A model generated the notes under the pieces. It ran no database searches, had not been told where the DNA came from, and saw only the letters and a list, made by a program, of their open reading frames with translations. A DNA stretch of 64,000 nucleotides from Brevundimonas sp. (GTDB lineage Bacteria > Pseudomonadota > Alphaproteobacteria > Caulobacterales > Caulobacteraceae), in contig NZ_JACVCG010000002.1 in assembly GCF_016742135.1 (NCBI RefSeq), positions 583,437-647,436 on the forward strand. The letters run 5' to 3'. Position 1 is the stretch's first letter. Each line of letters opens with the position of its first letter. The position numbers were made by a program, and so were the translations under genes. Positions 21,361 to 30,708 of this stretch are shown here, one piece after another.

Positions 21361-22674
21361 CTACTCCGCCGCGATCGCGTGGCCGGCGAAGTTCGCGCGG
21401 CGGCTGCGGTACTGCGAGATGCGGTCTTCGATCTCGTGGCGGAAATGGCGGATCAGGCCCTGCACCGGCCAGGCGGCGGCATCGCCGAGCGCGCAGATGG
21501 TGTGACCCTCAACCTGCTTGCTGACATCCAGCAGCAGGTCGATCTCGGTCGGATCGGCCTCGCCGACGGCCATCCGCTCCAGCACGCGCCACATCCAGCC
21601 CGTGCCTTCGCGGCACGGCGTGCACTGGCCGCAGCTCTCGTGCTTGTAGAAATAGCTGATGCGGGCGATCGCCTTCACCAGATCGGTCGACTGGTCCATG
21701 ACGATGACCGCCGCCGTGCCCAGGCCCGACTGCATATCGCGCAGGCTGTCGAAGTCCATCAACGCGACCTCAGACATCTCGCGGGTGATCATCGGCACCG
21801 ACGATCCGCCCGGGATGATGGCCTTCAGATTGTCCCAGCCGCCACGCACGCCGCCGCAATGGTCCTCCAGCAGCTGTTTCAGCGGGATCGACATCGCCTC
21901 TTCGACATTGCACGGGCGGTTCACGTGGCCGCTGATCGACATGATCTTGGTGCCGGTGTTGTTCGGACGACCAAAGCCCGCGAACCACTCGGCCCCGCGC
22001 CGCAGGATGGTGCCCACGACCGCGATCGATTCCACGTTGTTGACCGTCGTCGGGCAGCCATACAGGCCCGCGCCCGCCGGGAACGGCGGCTTCAGCCGCG
22101 GCTGACCCTTCTTGCCCTCCAGGCTCTCCAGCAGGGCCGTTTCCTCGCCGCAGATATAGGCGCCGGCGCCGTGGTGGATATAGACGTCGAAGTCCCAGCC
22201 GTGGACGTTGTCCTTGCCGATCAGCCTGGCGTCATAGGCCTGCTTGACCGCAGCCTCCATGCGCTCGCGCTCCAGCACATATTCGCCGCGCAGATAGATG
22301 TAACAGGCGTGCGCCTGCATGGCGAAGCTGGCGATCAGGCAGCCCTCGATCAGCAGGTGCGGATCATGGCGCATGATCTCGCGGTCCTTGCAGGTGCCAG
22401 GCTCCGATTCATCCGCATTCACAACCAGATAGTGCGGGCGGTCCTTCACCTCTTTCGGCATGAAGGACCACTTCAGACCGGTCGGGAAGCCGGCACCGCC
22501 ACGGCCGCGCAGGCCCGAGTTCTTGACGTTGGTGATGACCCAGTCCCGGCCGAGGTCGAGCATGTCCTTCGTGGCATTCCACGCGCCACGCTTCTTCGCG
22601 CCGTCCAGCGTCCAGTCCTGAAGGCCGTACAGGTTGGTGAAGATGCGGTCTTTGTCTTGAAGAATGCCGACCAT
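21361..22674 (-). CDS. nuoF: NADH-quinone oxidoreductase subunit F
   Basis: 437-residue NADH-oxidising flavoprotein with FMN and cluster N3. FMN/NADH-binding [18 protein letters not shown] and [21 protein letters not shown] are plain, and the 4Fe-4S motif [15 protein letters not shown] with the distant Cys in [13 protein letters not shown] is complete. The start overlaps the small membrane protein's stop by one base. Confidence 0.97.
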   Translation of the reverse strand: MVGILQDKDRIFTNLYGLQDWTLDGAKKRGAWNATKDMLDLGRDWVITNVKNSGLRGRGGAGFPTGLKWSFMPKEVKDRPHYLVVNADESEPGTCKDREIMRHDPHLLIEGCLIASFAMQAHACYIYLRGEYVLERERMEAAVKQAYDARLIGKDNVHGWDFDVYIHHGAGAYICGEETALLESLEGKKGQPRLKPPFPAGAGLYGCPTTVNNVESIAVVGTILRRGAEWFAGFGRPNNTGTKIMSISGHVNRPCNVEEAMSIPLKQLLEDHCGGVRGGWDNLKAIIPGGSSVPMITREMSEVALMDFDSLRDMQSGLGTAAVIVMDQSTDLVKAIARISYFYKHESCGQCTPCREGTGWMWRVLERMAVGEADPTEIDLLLDVSKQVEGHTICALGDAAAWPVQGLIRHFRHEIEDRISQYRSRRANFAGHAIAAE

Positions 22675-22961
22675 CAGGAGGACGTCTCTCGTTTGAGTGT
22701 CTGCATACGCTGCCGGTGGTGCCGGGTGCGCATGAAGACGGCGGTGATCACCAGCACCCAGCCGAGTGCCAGCATGCCATAGCCGATGATGATGGCGTCT
22801 TCGGTCAGGCCGAACATCTCACGCGAGGCCACGACCACGAACACGGCGGCCAGAAGGATCAGCGCCAGACCTGCCGTCCGCACCGGCATGGCGACGGCCC
22901 GCAGTTCCTTGCGGTAGGCGGCGCGACCCGCTTCGGTTTCCAGATCAGGAGCCTCGGTCAT
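22674..22961 (-). CDS. Small membrane protein embedded between nuoE and nuoF
   Basis: 95 residues: a charged N-terminal segment (about 1-25), two hydrophobic helices (about 28-47 and 55-77) and a basic tail [14 protein letters not shown]. No family recognised. It overlaps nuoE upstream by 4 bp and nuoF downstream by 1 bp, an unusually tight insertion between two genes whose products form one dimer. It may be an assembly or stability factor, or a passenger. Confidence 0.78.
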   Translation of the reverse strand: MTEAPDLETEAGRAAYRKELRAVAMPVRTAGLALILLAAVFVVVASREMFGLTEDAIIIGYGMLALGWVLVITAVFMRTRHHRQRMQTLKRETSS

Positions 22962-23626
22962 GCGGGGGCCTTCTCCGGCTCGGAGTTCGGCAGCTTCCTG
23001 ATCGGTTCGGCGGCCGAACCGTCATACAGCTTCGGATCGGTCAGGGTCAGCGCCCCGCCCTCGGGCTCGGAGCTGGTGCGACCCACCCGGCTACCCGGCT
23101 TCGGCGTCTTGCCGGCGGCAAAGTCGTCGATGATCTGCGCCATATCGTCGGCGGACAGGTCTTCGAAATAATAGTCGTTGATCTGGGCCATCGGCGCATT
23201 GGCACAGGCGCCCAGGCACTCGACCTCCTGCCAGGTGAAGCGCCCGTCGGCGGACAGCTTGTCCTTGGGCCCGATCTTGCTCTTGCAGACGGCCATCAGA
23301 TCCCCGGCCCCGCGCAGCATGCAGGGCGTCGTGCCGCAGACCTGGATCAGGGCGCTGGTGCCCACCGGCTCCAGCATGAACATGGTGTAGAAGGTCGCGA
23401 CCTCCAGCACCCGGATGGTCGGCATGTCCAGCAGTTCGGCGATGGCGCGGATGGCGGGCTCGGACACCCAGCCCTCCTGCTTCTGGACCAGCCACAGGAT
23501 CGGGATGACCGCCGACTGTTTCCGGTCGGCCGGATATTTGGCGATCCACCAGTCGCACTTGGCCTTGGTCGCCTTCGAGAAGGCGAACGAGGCCGGCTGT
23601 TCCTTGGCGAGACGACGAACGCTCAT
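22958..23626 (-). CDS. nuoE: NADH-quinone oxidoreductase subunit E
   Basis: 222-residue thioredoxin-fold subunit holding 2Fe-2S cluster N1a. Ligands are visible in VCGTTPCMLRGAG and ECLGACANAPM. The N-terminal helical bundle (SFAFSKATKAKCDWWIAKYP, then IPILWLVQKQEGWVSEPAI) is standard, and a ~50-residue Pro/Gly-rich C-terminal tail follows the fold, common in alphaproteobacteria. The start overlaps the 62-aa gene's stop by one base. Confidence 0.96.
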   Translation of the reverse strand: MSVRRLAKEQPASFAFSKATKAKCDWWIAKYPADRKQSAVIPILWLVQKQEGWVSEPAIRAIAELLDMPTIRVLEVATFYTMFMLEPVGTSALIQVCGTTPCMLRGAGDLMAVCKSKIGPKDKLSADGRFTWQEVECLGACANAPMAQINDYYFEDLSADDMAQIIDDFAAGKTPKPGSRVGRTSSEPEGGALTLTDPKLYDGSAAEPIRKLPNSEPEKAPA

Positions 23627-23814
23627 CAGACTTCCATTTCCGTGGCGACGACACCGTCACCCAGCATTTTCTTTCGCACCGTCAGAACCTTGTGCTGACT
23701 GTTTCGAGTCAGCAGGAAGTTGTGGTGCCAGGTTTCACCGCTCGAGTCGGTGACGGAATAGCTCACGACCTGCCAGCCCTGCCGAACCAGATCACTCAGG
23801 GGGGTATGGCTCAT
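23626..23814 (-). CDS. Small soluble protein upstream of nuoE
   Basis: 62 residues starting MSHTPLSDLVRQGWQVVSYS, with a basic segment HKVLTVRKKMLGDGVV and acidic C-terminus. No signal or membrane segment. It looks like a small beta-rich protein; I do not recognise a named family. ATG 23814 overlaps the preceding membrane gene by 4 bp and its stop overlaps the nuoE ATG by one base, which supports it being expressed. A longer in-frame start at 23853 lies inside the previous gene and is not used. Confidence 0.72.
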   Translation of the reverse strand: MSHTPLSDLVRQGWQVVSYSVTDSSGETWHHNFLLTRNSQHKVLTVRKKMLGDGVVATEMEV

Positions 23815-24212
23815 CGCGCGCGCCCCATCCAGCGACCGACCCGCGCCTTCCACACATCCCGACCGGCATCACGCAGCGCACGCGTCAGCAGCGAGAAGGG
23901 CGGAACGAACCGCACCACCAGCTGTCCCAGCAGGATGGCCCCGCTCATCCAGACCACCGAACGAAGGTTGGCTTCGATAAAGCCCCTGCCCTCCTCCAGA
24001 TAGCCGAGCCGGTAGGCCCCGCGTACCAGGGTGATGCCCGCCACCGCAGGGGTCGCGACCACGGCCGAGGCCGCCGCGAACGTCAGACCGCCCATGATCG
24101 CCCGGCGGCGCGGCGAAAAGGCCAGTTGCACCGCGACGCCCAGCGTCAGCAGCGCCGCGAACCAGATCGCCTGCGTCGTCGTGAAGATCGGCTGGACGGC
24201 AAAGGCCTGCAT
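23811..24212 (-). CDS. Membrane protein embedded after nuoD
   Basis: 133 residues with three hydrophobic segments (about residues 12-32, 38-60 and 83-105) and a basic C-terminal tail. No recognised family. ATG 24212 overlaps the nuoD stop (TGATG), and the gene overlaps the following 62-aa gene by 4 bp. It is one of five non-nuo ORFs inside the complex I operon. Confidence 0.75.
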   Translation of the reverse strand: MQAFAVQPIFTTTQAIWFAALLTLGVAVQLAFSPRRRAIMGGLTFAAASAVVATPAVAGITLVRGAYRLGYLEEGRGFIEANLRSVVWMSGAILLGQLVVRFVPPFSLLTRALRDAGRDVWKARVGRWMGRAR

Positions 24213-25486
24213 CAGCGATCCACCTCGCCGAACACGATATCGAGCGAGCCGAGGATGGCCGAAACGTCCGCCAGCATGTGACCGCGGTTCATCCAGTCCA
24301 TGGCCTGCAGGTGGCGGAAGCCGGGGGCCGAGATCTTGACCCGGTACGGCTTGTTGGTGCCGTCCGACACCAGATAGATGCCGAACTCGCCCTTGGGAGC
24401 CTCGACGGCGGCATAGACCTCACCCTCGGGGGTGTGGAAGCCCTCGGTATACAATTTGAAGTGGTGGATCAGCGCTTCCATCGAGCGCTTCATCTCGCCC
24501 CGGCGCGGCGGCACGATCTTGTGGTCCTCGACCATGACCGGCTCACCCGGACAGTTGCGCAGCCGGTGGATGCACTGCTCCATAAGGCGCACCGACTGGC
24601 GCATCTCTTCCATGCGGCACAGATAGCGGTCCCAGCAGTCGCCGTTCTTGCCGACCGGCACGTCGAACTCCAGCTCGGCATAGCATTCGTACGGCTGTGA
24701 CTTGCGCAGGTCCCAGGCGATGTCCGACCCACGCAGCATGACGCCGGTAAAGCCCCACTCCAGCGCCTGCGCCTTGGTCACCACACCGATGTCGACGTTG
24801 CGCTGCTTGAAGATGCGGTTCTCGGTGACCAGGGAGTCGATGTTCTTGAGCGCCCGCGGGAACTCCTTGCACCAGCGGTCGATGTCGTCGATCAGCTGGG
24901 GCGTCAGGTCCTGGTGGACGCCGCCCGGCCGGAAGTAGTTGGCGTGCATGCGCGAGCCGCTGGCCCGCTCATAGAAGACCATCAGCTTTTCGCGCTCTTC
25001 AAAGCCCCACAGCGGCGGGGTCAGGGCACCGACGTCCATGGCCTGGGTCGTCACGTTCAGCAGATGCGACAGGATACGGCCGATCTCGGAATACAGCACC
25101 CGGATCAGCTGCGCCCGATAGGGCACATCCAGCATCAGCAGCTTTTCGATAGCCAGGCAGAAGGCGTGCTCCTGATTCATCGGCGCGACGTAATCCAGCC
25201 GGTCCAGATAGGGCACGTTCTGAAGATAGGTGCGCGCCTCCATCAGCTTTTCGGTGCCGCGGTGCAGCAGGCCGATGTGCGGATCGACCCGCGTCACCAG
25301 TTCGCCGTCCAGCTCCAGCACCAGACGCAGCACGCCGTGGGCAGCCGGGTGCTGGGGGCCGAAGTTGATCGTGAACTTGCGCTCGTCCATCTCGCGCGCA
25401 TGGGCCGTGCGGCCATCGTGCTCGACAGGCATGTCGTCAAAAACGGTCGTGCCGACCGTCGCGGAAGCAGGCGTCAGATTGCTCAT
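24212..25486 (-). CDS. nuoD: NADH-quinone oxidoreductase subunit D
   Basis: 424-residue 49-kDa-type subunit lining the quinone site, related to the NiFe hydrogenase large subunit but lacking metal. Typical stretches are [26 protein letters not shown] with the His near the quinone, [32 protein letters not shown] and a C-terminus ending [13 protein letters not shown]. It starts at ATG 25486 (MSNLTPASA), overlapping nuoC by 4 bp; the longer frame upstream is Gly/Arg-rich and rejected. NuoC and NuoD are separate here, unlike in E. coli. Confidence 0.97.
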   Translation of the reverse strand: MSNLTPASATVGTTVFDDMPVEHDGRTAHAREMDERKFTINFGPQHPAAHGVLRLVLELDGELVTRVDPHIGLLHRGTEKLMEARTYLQNVPYLDRLDYVAPMNQEHAFCLAIEKLLMLDVPYRAQLIRVLYSEIGRILSHLLNVTTQAMDVGALTPPLWGFEEREKLMVFYERASGSRMHANYFRPGGVHQDLTPQLIDDIDRWCKEFPRALKNIDSLVTENRIFKQRNVDIGVVTKAQALEWGFTGVMLRGSDIAWDLRKSQPYECYAELEFDVPVGKNGDCWDRYLCRMEEMRQSVRLMEQCIHRLRNCPGEPVMVEDHKIVPPRRGEMKRSMEALIHHFKLYTEGFHTPEGEVYAAVEAPKGEFGIYLVSDGTNKPYRVKISAPGFRHLQAMDWMNRGHMLADVSAILGSLDIVFGEVDR

Positions 25487-26118
25487 GCCTTGTCCCCCGC
25501 CGCAGCCTTCTCGTCGCCCGGCAGGACCGGCGCCGGATAATCGGCCCCTTCCCACGGGGACAGGAAGTCGAAGTTGCGGAACTCCTGGTTCAGCTTGACG
25601 GGCTCATAGACGACCCGCTTCTCGGCCTCGTCATAGCGGACCTCGACATAGCCGGTCATCGGGAAGTCCTTGCGCAGCGGATGCCCCTGAAAGCCATAAT
25701 CGGTCAGGATACGGCGCAGGTCCGGATGACCGGAGAACAGGATGCCGTACATGTCGAACGCCTCGCGCTCGAACCAGTCGGCGCAGGGAAAGACCGGCGT
25801 GACGCTCGGCACCGGCGTGGCCTCGTCCGTCGCGACCTTCACGCGAAGGCGCACATTCCGGGTCAGCGACAGCAGGTGATACACCACCTCGAACCGCGCC
25901 TCGCGATCCGGATAGTCCACGCCACACAGGTCGATCAGTTGCTGAAAGCCAAAGCGGTCGCGCAGGACCGTCAGGGCTTCCACGATCCCGTCCCGGTCCG
26001 CGACCAGGTTCAACTCGCCGTGGGCGACCCAGGCCTGGACGCCCAGCTCGGCGACCATTTCGGTGCCCAGGGGGGTCAGCGCCGTCTCAATGGCGGTCAG
26101 GGCTTCGAGCGCGCTCAT
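25483..26118 (-). CDS. nuoC: NADH-quinone oxidoreductase subunit C
   Basis: 211-residue 30-kDa-type subunit. The signature [39 protein letters not shown] is complete. The start at ATG 26118 ([11 protein letters not shown]) overlaps nuoB by 4 bp; 40 upstream in-frame residues overlap nuoB and are not used. The C-terminal tail is acidic. Confidence 0.97.
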   Translation of the reverse strand: MSALEALTAIETALTPLGTEMVAELGVQAWVAHGELNLVADRDGIVEALTVLRDRFGFQQLIDLCGVDYPDREARFEVVYHLLSLTRNVRLRVKVATDEATPVPSVTPVFPCADWFEREAFDMYGILFSGHPDLRRILTDYGFQGHPLRKDFPMTGYVEVRYDEAEKRVVYEPVKLNQEFRNFDFLSPWEGADYPAPVLPGDEKAAAGDKA

Positions 26119-26702
26119 CGGTCGATGGTCCCTGTGCGGCGGATCTTCTTCTGCAGCTGCAGCAGGCCGTACAGCAGCGCCTCGGCCGTCGGCGGGCACC
26201 CGGGCACGTAAACGTCCACCGGCACGATCCGGTCGCACCCCCGTACAACGCTGTAACTATAGTGATAATAGCCGCCACCGTTGGCGCAGCTGCCCATCGA
26301 CAGGACATAGCGCGGGTCGGGCATCTGGTCATAGACCTTGCGCAGCGCGGGGGCCATCTTGTTGGTCAGGGTTCCGGCCACGATCATCAGGTCCGACTGG
26401 CGCGGGCTGGCGCGCGGAGCCATGCCGAACCGCTCCATGTCGAAGCGCGGCATCGACGCCTGCATCATCTCGACCGCGCAGCAGGCCAGGCCGAAGGTCA
26501 TCCACATCAGCGAGCCGGTGCGCGCCCAGGTGATGACGTCATCCAGCGAGGCGGTCATGAACCCTTCCTTGCCGACCTCGGTGTTCACGGCCTCAAAGAA
26601 TTTGTCGTGGATCTTGGGGTCATAACCCTGAACCGTGGACCGGGCCCCCTGGCCAAACGCGGTGCTCGCGGGACGGCCGTCCGGGGTGACGATCACTCCC
26701 AT
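26115..26702 (-). CDS. nuoB: NADH-quinone oxidoreductase subunit B
   Basis: 195-residue PSST-type subunit holding cluster N2, the electron donor to quinone. The ligands are in [10 protein letters not shown] (tandem Cys), [15 protein letters not shown] and [17 protein letters not shown] 26702 has GAGGAG 8 nt upstream and overlaps the nuoA end by 10 bp. Upstream in-frame sequence inside nuoA is rejected. Confidence 0.97.
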   Translation of the reverse strand: MGVIVTPDGRPASTAFGQGARSTVQGYDPKIHDKFFEAVNTEVGKEGFMTASLDDVITWARTGSLMWMTFGLACCAVEMMQASMPRFDMERFGMAPRASPRQSDLMIVAGTLTNKMAPALRKVYDQMPDPRYVLSMGSCANGGGYYHYSYSVVRGCDRIVPVDVYVPGCPPTAEALLYGLLQLQKKIRRTGTIDR

Positions 26703-27070
26703 TCCAGGGCTCCTCGTTTCCACTCGTAGATAAAGCCGACGGTCAGCACGCCGAGGAACACCATCATCGACCAGAAGGCGAAGATCATTCCGCCCGTCGA
26801 CAGGTCGAACATCGACACCGCCCATGGGAACAGGAAGGCGACTTCGAGATCGAAAATGATGAACAGGATCGAGACCAGATAGAAGCGCACATCGAACTTC
26901 ATGCGCGCATCGTCAAAGGCATTGAATCCGCACTCATAGGCCGAGAGCTTCTCGGAGTCGGGGTTGGACGGCGCCAGGGCCCAGGCCCCGACCATGAACA
27001 GGATGCCGATGATCGCCCCGATCGCGAGGAAGATCACGACCGGCAGGTACTCGATCAGATATGCATTCAT
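26693..27070 (-). CDS. nuoA: NADH-quinone oxidoreductase subunit A
   Basis: 125 residues, three transmembrane helices, with the conserved [39 protein letters not shown] containing the loop Cys and the TM2/TM3 acidic residues. It is the first gene of the leftward complex I operon, with a candidate promoter at 27114-27141. Confidence 0.97.
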   Translation of the reverse strand: MNAYLIEYLPVVIFLAIGAIIGILFMVGAWALAPSNPDSEKLSAYECGFNAFDDARMKFDVRFYLVSILFIIFDLEVAFLFPWAVSMFDLSTGGMIFAFWSMMVFLGVLTVGFIYEWKRGALEWE

Positions 27071-27113
27071 CAGATGGGGCCTCGCGCACCGGGGAGACGG
27101 CGGATTCGGCGCT

Positions 27114-27141
27114 TTCTAGACCCAAGCCGTCCCGGGTTCAA
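27114..27141 (-). promoter_or_regulatory. Candidate promoter of the nuo superoperon
   Basis: Minus strand: -35 TTGAAC (27136-27141), 16-bp spacer, -10 CTAGAA (27114-27119), about 44 bp before nuoA. This resembles caulobacterial housekeeping promoters (TTGAC and GCTANAW). It is the only good match in the nuoA/AbgT intergenic region. Confidence 0.45.
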
Positions 27142-27264
27142 ACCCATGCGGCAAAAGGTTTTTCTTGAGAATGGTTCGCAGTTTATACCGGGGAATCGAC
27201 AGGCTTCCCGGCCTTTGCCAAGGTCCACGTCCAAGACTGGGGCATAGCTGAGGGAATCTGGCAC

Positions 27265-28929
27265 ATGGGTATTGGCAACTGGTTGCTGAACGGGGTGGAA
27301 AAGGCGGGCAACCGCCTGCCGGACCCCGTCTTCATCTTCGTCTGGCTAATTCTGGGGCTGATGGGCTTCAGCGTCTTCGCCGCCGCCCAGGGCTGGCAGG
27401 CCCTGAATCCGATCACAGGCGATGTGATCGCGGCCCAGAGCCTGTTCTCCGGAGCAAATCTTCGACGTCTGTTCGAGGATATGCCGAGGACCCTGACCGG
27501 CTTTGCGCCGCTCGGTTATGTCCTGGTCGTGATGCTGGGGGCAGGCGTGGCCGAACGCACGGGCCTGTTCTCGTCGGCGATGAAGGCCGGCGTTTCCAAA
27601 GCTCCCCGGGCCCTGCTGACGCCGATTGTGATTTTTGTGGCCATCGTCGCCAACCACGCGGCTGACGCGGCCTATGTGGTTCTGATCCCGCTGGCGGCGG
27701 CCATCTATGCCGCGGCCGGTCGGCACCCGATCGCCGGGATCGCGGCCGGCTTTGCCGGTGTGTCCGGCGGTTTCTCGGCCAACATCTTCCCCGGTCAGTT
27801 GGATGCGCTCCTGCTGGGTCTTACCGAGCCGGCGGCGCAACTCGTCGATCCGTCCTTCTCGATCAACATCGCGGGCAACTGGTGGTTCATCGTGGGCATG
27901 ACCCTGCTGTTCGTGCCCGTCGGCTGGTGGGTGACCGACAAGATCGTCGAACCCCGCCTCGGCACCTGGACCCCGATCGCCGGCGCGCCCATCGAGGACG
28001 CCGAAAAGCCGCTGGAAAGCCGTGAGCGGGCGGGCCTGGTCTGGGCTGGTCTGGCCGCCCTGCTGGTCATCGGCCTGTTCGCCTGGCTGGTCCTGTCACC
28101 TGGCGCCCCGCTCATCGACCCCGAGGGAACGACCCAGGCCGCGCGCCTGCAGCCCTTCTATCACTCGCTGGTCGCGGCCTTTTTCCTGCTGTTCCTGTTG
28201 ACGGGCACGGCCTACGGAATCGTGGCCAAGACGATCAGGAGCCATCGCGACATCGTGCGCATGACCTCCCAGGCCATGGCCGACATGGGGCCCTACATCG
28301 TCCTGGCCTTTGTCGCCGCCCACTTCGTCGCCCTGTTCAACTGGTCGGGACTGGGCCCGATCATGGCCGTGGCGGGCGCGGAGCAGATCCGGCTCCTGTC
28401 CGGGATCGAACCGGGATCGACCGAGCCGATCGGCGCGATGCAGTTGTTCATCCTGCTGGTTTCGATCGTGGTGGTGGCCGCCCTGGTCAACATCTTCGTC
28501 GGCTCGGCCTCGGCCAAATGGGCCTTCCTGGCCCCCATCCTGGTGCCGATGCTGATGCTGGTAGGCGTCAGCCCCTATATGACGACCGCCGCCTACCGGA
28601 TGGGTGATTCGACCACCAACATCATCACGCCGCTGATGGTCTACTTCCCGCTGATTCTGACCTTCGCCCAGCGATGGGTGAAAGAGTTCGGCCTCGGCAG
28701 CCTGATGGCGGTGATGCTGCCATATTCGATCGCCTTTTCGATCACCGGGGCGATTATGACGGGCCTGTGGGCGGCCTTCCAGCTTCCCCTAGGGCCCGGT
28801 GAAAGCGTGCGCTACCAGCCTCCGCCGCCGGCCGTGGCCGCTCAGCCGGAGGCCCTGACCGGTCCCTCGTCTCCGCCAGAGGCAGCAGCGACCTCGGCAC
28901 CCCCTGCCCAGACGGTTCCGCCGCGTTGA
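27265..28929 (+). CDS. AbgT-family transporter
   Basis: 554-residue inner-membrane protein of the AbgT family, whose members import p-aminobenzoyl-glutamate or export sulfonamides (YdaH/MtrF). There are about 11-13 hydrophobic segments. Family landmarks are TGFAPLGYVLVVMLGAGVAERTGLFSS, the hairpin GVSGGFSANIFPGQLDALLLGLTEPAAQ and VNIFVGSASAKWAFLAPILVPMLMLVGVSPYMTTAAYRMGDSTTNIITPLM. The C-terminal ~45 residues are a Pro/Ala-rich cytosolic tail. ATG 27265 is preceded by GAGGGA. Substrate is not determinable. It is divergent from nuoA. Confidence 0.92.
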   Translation: MGIGNWLLNGVEKAGNRLPDPVFIFVWLILGLMGFSVFAAAQGWQALNPITGDVIAAQSLFSGANLRRLFEDMPRTLTGFAPLGYVLVVMLGAGVAERTGLFSSAMKAGVSKAPRALLTPIVIFVAIVANHAADAAYVVLIPLAAAIYAAAGRHPIAGIAAGFAGVSGGFSANIFPGQLDALLLGLTEPAAQLVDPSFSINIAGNWWFIVGMTLLFVPVGWWVTDKIVEPRLGTWTPIAGAPIEDAEKPLESRERAGLVWAGLAALLVIGLFAWLVLSPGAPLIDPEGTTQAARLQPFYHSLVAAFFLLFLLTGTAYGIVAKTIRSHRDIVRMTSQAMADMGPYIVLAFVAAHFVALFNWSGLGPIMAVAGAEQIRLLSGIEPGSTEPIGAMQLFILLVSIVVVAALVNIFVGSASAKWAFLAPILVPMLMLVGVSPYMTTAAYRMGDSTTNIITPLMVYFPLILTFAQRWVKEFGLGSLMAVMLPYSIAFSITGAIMTGLWAAFQLPLGPGESVRYQPPPPAVAAQPEALTGPSSPPEAAATSAPPAQTVPPR

Positions 28930-28931
28930 TG

Positions 28932-28973
28932 AAAAAATGGGGCCTCGACCCGCTTGACGTCGGTCGAGGCCCC
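28932..28973. terminator. Hairpin terminator after AbgT gene, possibly bidirectional
   Basis: A 12-bp perfect stem (28939-28950 with 28962-28973, starting GGGGCCTCGACC) lies 10 bp after the AbgT stop. A six-A run on its left becomes a U-tract on the minus strand, so termination is strongest for leftward transcripts; for the AbgT mRNA only the stem is present. Confidence 0.65.
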
Positions 28974-29019
28974 GCCTAAACGACGCCCTCCTTCGGGCGG
29001 CAACGTCCGAACGGGAAAC

Positions 29020-29096
29020 GCGGGTGTAGCTCAGTTGGTTAGAGTGCCGGCCTGTCACGCCGGAGGTCGCGGGTTCGAGCCCCGTCACTCGCGCCA
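29020..29096 (+). tRNA. tRNA-Asp (GTC)
   Basis: 77-nt cloverleaf. Acceptor stem GCGGGTG pairs with CACTCGC with one G-T; D-arm GCTCAGTTGGTTAGAGT; anticodon loop CTGTCAC with anticodon GTC; T-arm GGGTTCGAGCC; discriminator G and genome-encoded CCA. Every arm pairs. Confidence 0.97.
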
Positions 29097-29135
29097 TTCC
29101 TGACATGGTCGGAATGGCGTCGCGTTTCCCCTCCC

Positions 29136-30122
29136 CTACCCTCCGCCATAGCCTCCGATGATCGGCAGAATTTCGCCGGTGATGTAGCTCGAGCACTGCG
29201 GTGAGGCGAGGAAGACATAGGCCGGGGCGATTTCCTCGGGCTGGGCCGGACGCTTCATCACCGTCCCCGAGCCGAACTTCGATGTCGCCTCCGCGTCACG
29301 ATCCGCCGGATTGAGCGGGGTCCAGACCGGGCCGGGTGCCACCACATTCACCCGGATGCCACGTGGCGCCAGGTGAGTGCCCAGCGAACGGGCAAAGGCG
29401 TGAATGCCGCCCTTGGTCATCGAATAATCCAGCAGCTGGTCATTGCCCATGATCCCGGTCACCGAGCCGGTCATCACGATGGCCCCGCCGGTCTTCAGGT
29501 GCGGGACAGCCGCCTGGCAGATGTTGAAATAGCCATAGAGGTTGGTCTTCAGCGTCCGGTCAAAATGCTCGTAGGTCAGGTCCTCGAACGACGGCACATG
29601 CTCCTGGAAGGCGGCATTCGGCACCACGACATCCAGCCGTCCGAAGGCATCCACGGTCGCCTGGACTGCGGCCTGCGCGAATGTGGGGTCAGCGACATCC
29701 CCCTTCAGCACGATCGCCTTCCGGCCCTCGGCCTCGACGGCCTTGCGCGTGTCTTCGGCATCGCCCTCCTCGTCCAGATGACAGATGGCGATGTCGCAGC
29801 CCTCGCGCGCGAACAACACGGCCACCGCGCGACCGATGCCGGAGTCGCCCCCGGTTATCAGGGCGGCGAATCCGTCCAGCTTGCCCGACCCCTTCCAGAA
29901 GGGCGCATCATACATTGGCGCGGGGTCCAGAGCCGCCTCGTCGCCCGGCTTGGTCTGATGTTGCTTCGGGAATGGCGGCTCGGGATAGGTCCGCGCCCCC
30001 GCCTGCACGGCCCCGGTCGGTTCTTCGCCACCGGATCGGGCCTCCCGGGCGTCGATATTCGACTGGATATCGCGTTCGTGGTCGGCGATGCGGTCCGCGC
30101 GGGCTTCAAAACGATCATTCAT
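29136..30122 (-). CDS. SDR-family oxidoreductase, stress-protein (YhdF/YhxC-like) type
   Basis: 328-residue short-chain dehydrogenase with the ~50-residue N-terminal extension typical of general-stress SDRs, including the PFPKQHQTKPGDEAAL stretch before the Rossmann fold. The cofactor motif is ITGGDSGIGRAVAVLFAREG (about residue 91); the catalytic Ser and YSMTKGG are present. It ends YITGEILPIIGGYGGG. AGGAGG sits 6 nt before ATG 30122, and an EcfG-like promoter lies upstream. Relatives in Bacillus belong to the general stress regulon; the substrate is unknown. Confidence 0.88.
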   Translation of the reverse strand: MNDRFEARADRIADHERDIQSNIDAREARSGGEEPTGAVQAGARTYPEPPFPKQHQTKPGDEAALDPAPMYDAPFWKGSGKLDGFAALITGGDSGIGRAVAVLFAREGCDIAICHLDEEGDAEDTRKAVEAEGRKAIVLKGDVADPTFAQAAVQATVDAFGRLDVVVPNAAFQEHVPSFEDLTYEHFDRTLKTNLYGYFNICQAAVPHLKTGGAIVMTGSVTGIMGNDQLLDYSMTKGGIHAFARSLGTHLAPRGIRVNVVAPGPVWTPLNPADRDAEATSKFGSGTVMKRPAQPEEIAPAYVFLASPQCSSYITGEILPIIGGYGGG

Positions 30123-30147
30123 GGCTGGCCTCCTTGGTCAGGATGCC

Positions 30148-30173
30148 AATGCACCGGATCGATCCGATGTTCC
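30148..30173 (-). promoter_or_regulatory. Candidate EcfG (general stress) promoter
   Basis: Minus strand GGAAC (30169-30173), 17-bp spacer, CATT (30148-30151). The alphaproteobacterial general-stress sigma factor consensus is GGAAC-N16/17-CGTT, so this matches 8 of 9 positions. It ends about 25 bp before the stress-type SDR start, a sensible distance. Confidence 0.5.
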
Positions 30174-30186
30174 GAACGGTCAGGCT

Positions 30187-30708
30187 TCAGCAGGTGCTGG
30201 CTGCGCCGTATCTCAGCGTTTCACCGGATACCCGGCCCTCTCTCAATTCGATCCGGATCAAGCGGTCATACTCGCACTCCGGCATGTCCGGTGTCTCATA
30301 ACCCAGGGCGCGCGCGATCAGCGGCACGGTATTGCTGTGGCCCGAGATCAGGACGACCGCGTCCTCCGGCAGGGCCAGCACACCCCGTTGGATGGTCGCC
30401 ACGTGGGCTTCTACGCCGCCGTCGAGGGGGCTCACGGTCACGAACGCCCCCGACGCCGTAATCGTTGGCGCGGCGGTCAGACGGGTGCGCTGCATGGGGC
30501 TTACCACCACCAGGTCGGGCATCCGGTCGGCGAACAGGGCCGCCACCGCCTCGGCACGTGCCATGCCGGCCTCGGACAGCACCGGGTCCCGTTCGGTATC
30601 GCTGGCCTTTTCGGCATGGCGCACAATGTAGACCGTCTGGGCCGAAGCCCCGGTCGCGCACAGGGTTAGCCCGACGGCAAGGGCCAGCCCGGTGATCAGG
30701 GTTTTCAT
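30187..30708 (-). CDS. Exported histidine phosphatase family protein
   Basis: 173 residues with signal peptide MKTLITGLALAVGLTLCATGASA, then the histidine phosphatase (phosphoglycerate mutase-like) core: VYIVRHAEKAS with the RHG-type catalytic His, SPMQRT and VLISGHSNTVP with the second His. Size and shape resemble SixA-like or periplasmic phosphatases. Substrate unknown. The start overlaps the glycosyltransferase stop by 4 bp, so the two are cotranscribed. Confidence 0.87.
   Translation of the reverse strand: MKTLITGLALAVGLTLCATGASAQTVYIVRHAEKASDTERDPVLSEAGMARAEAVAALFADRMPDLVVVSPMQRTRLTAAPTITASGAFVTVSPLDGGVEAHVATIQRGVLALPEDAVVLISGHSNTVPLIARALGYETPDMPECEYDRLIRIELREGRVSGETLRYGAASTC

Noticed and set aside
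27130..27165. tRNA-like T-arm (GGGTTCAAACCC) upstream of nuoA
   Set aside because: No acceptor, D or anticodon arm around it; it overlaps the candidate nuo promoter and is probably chance.
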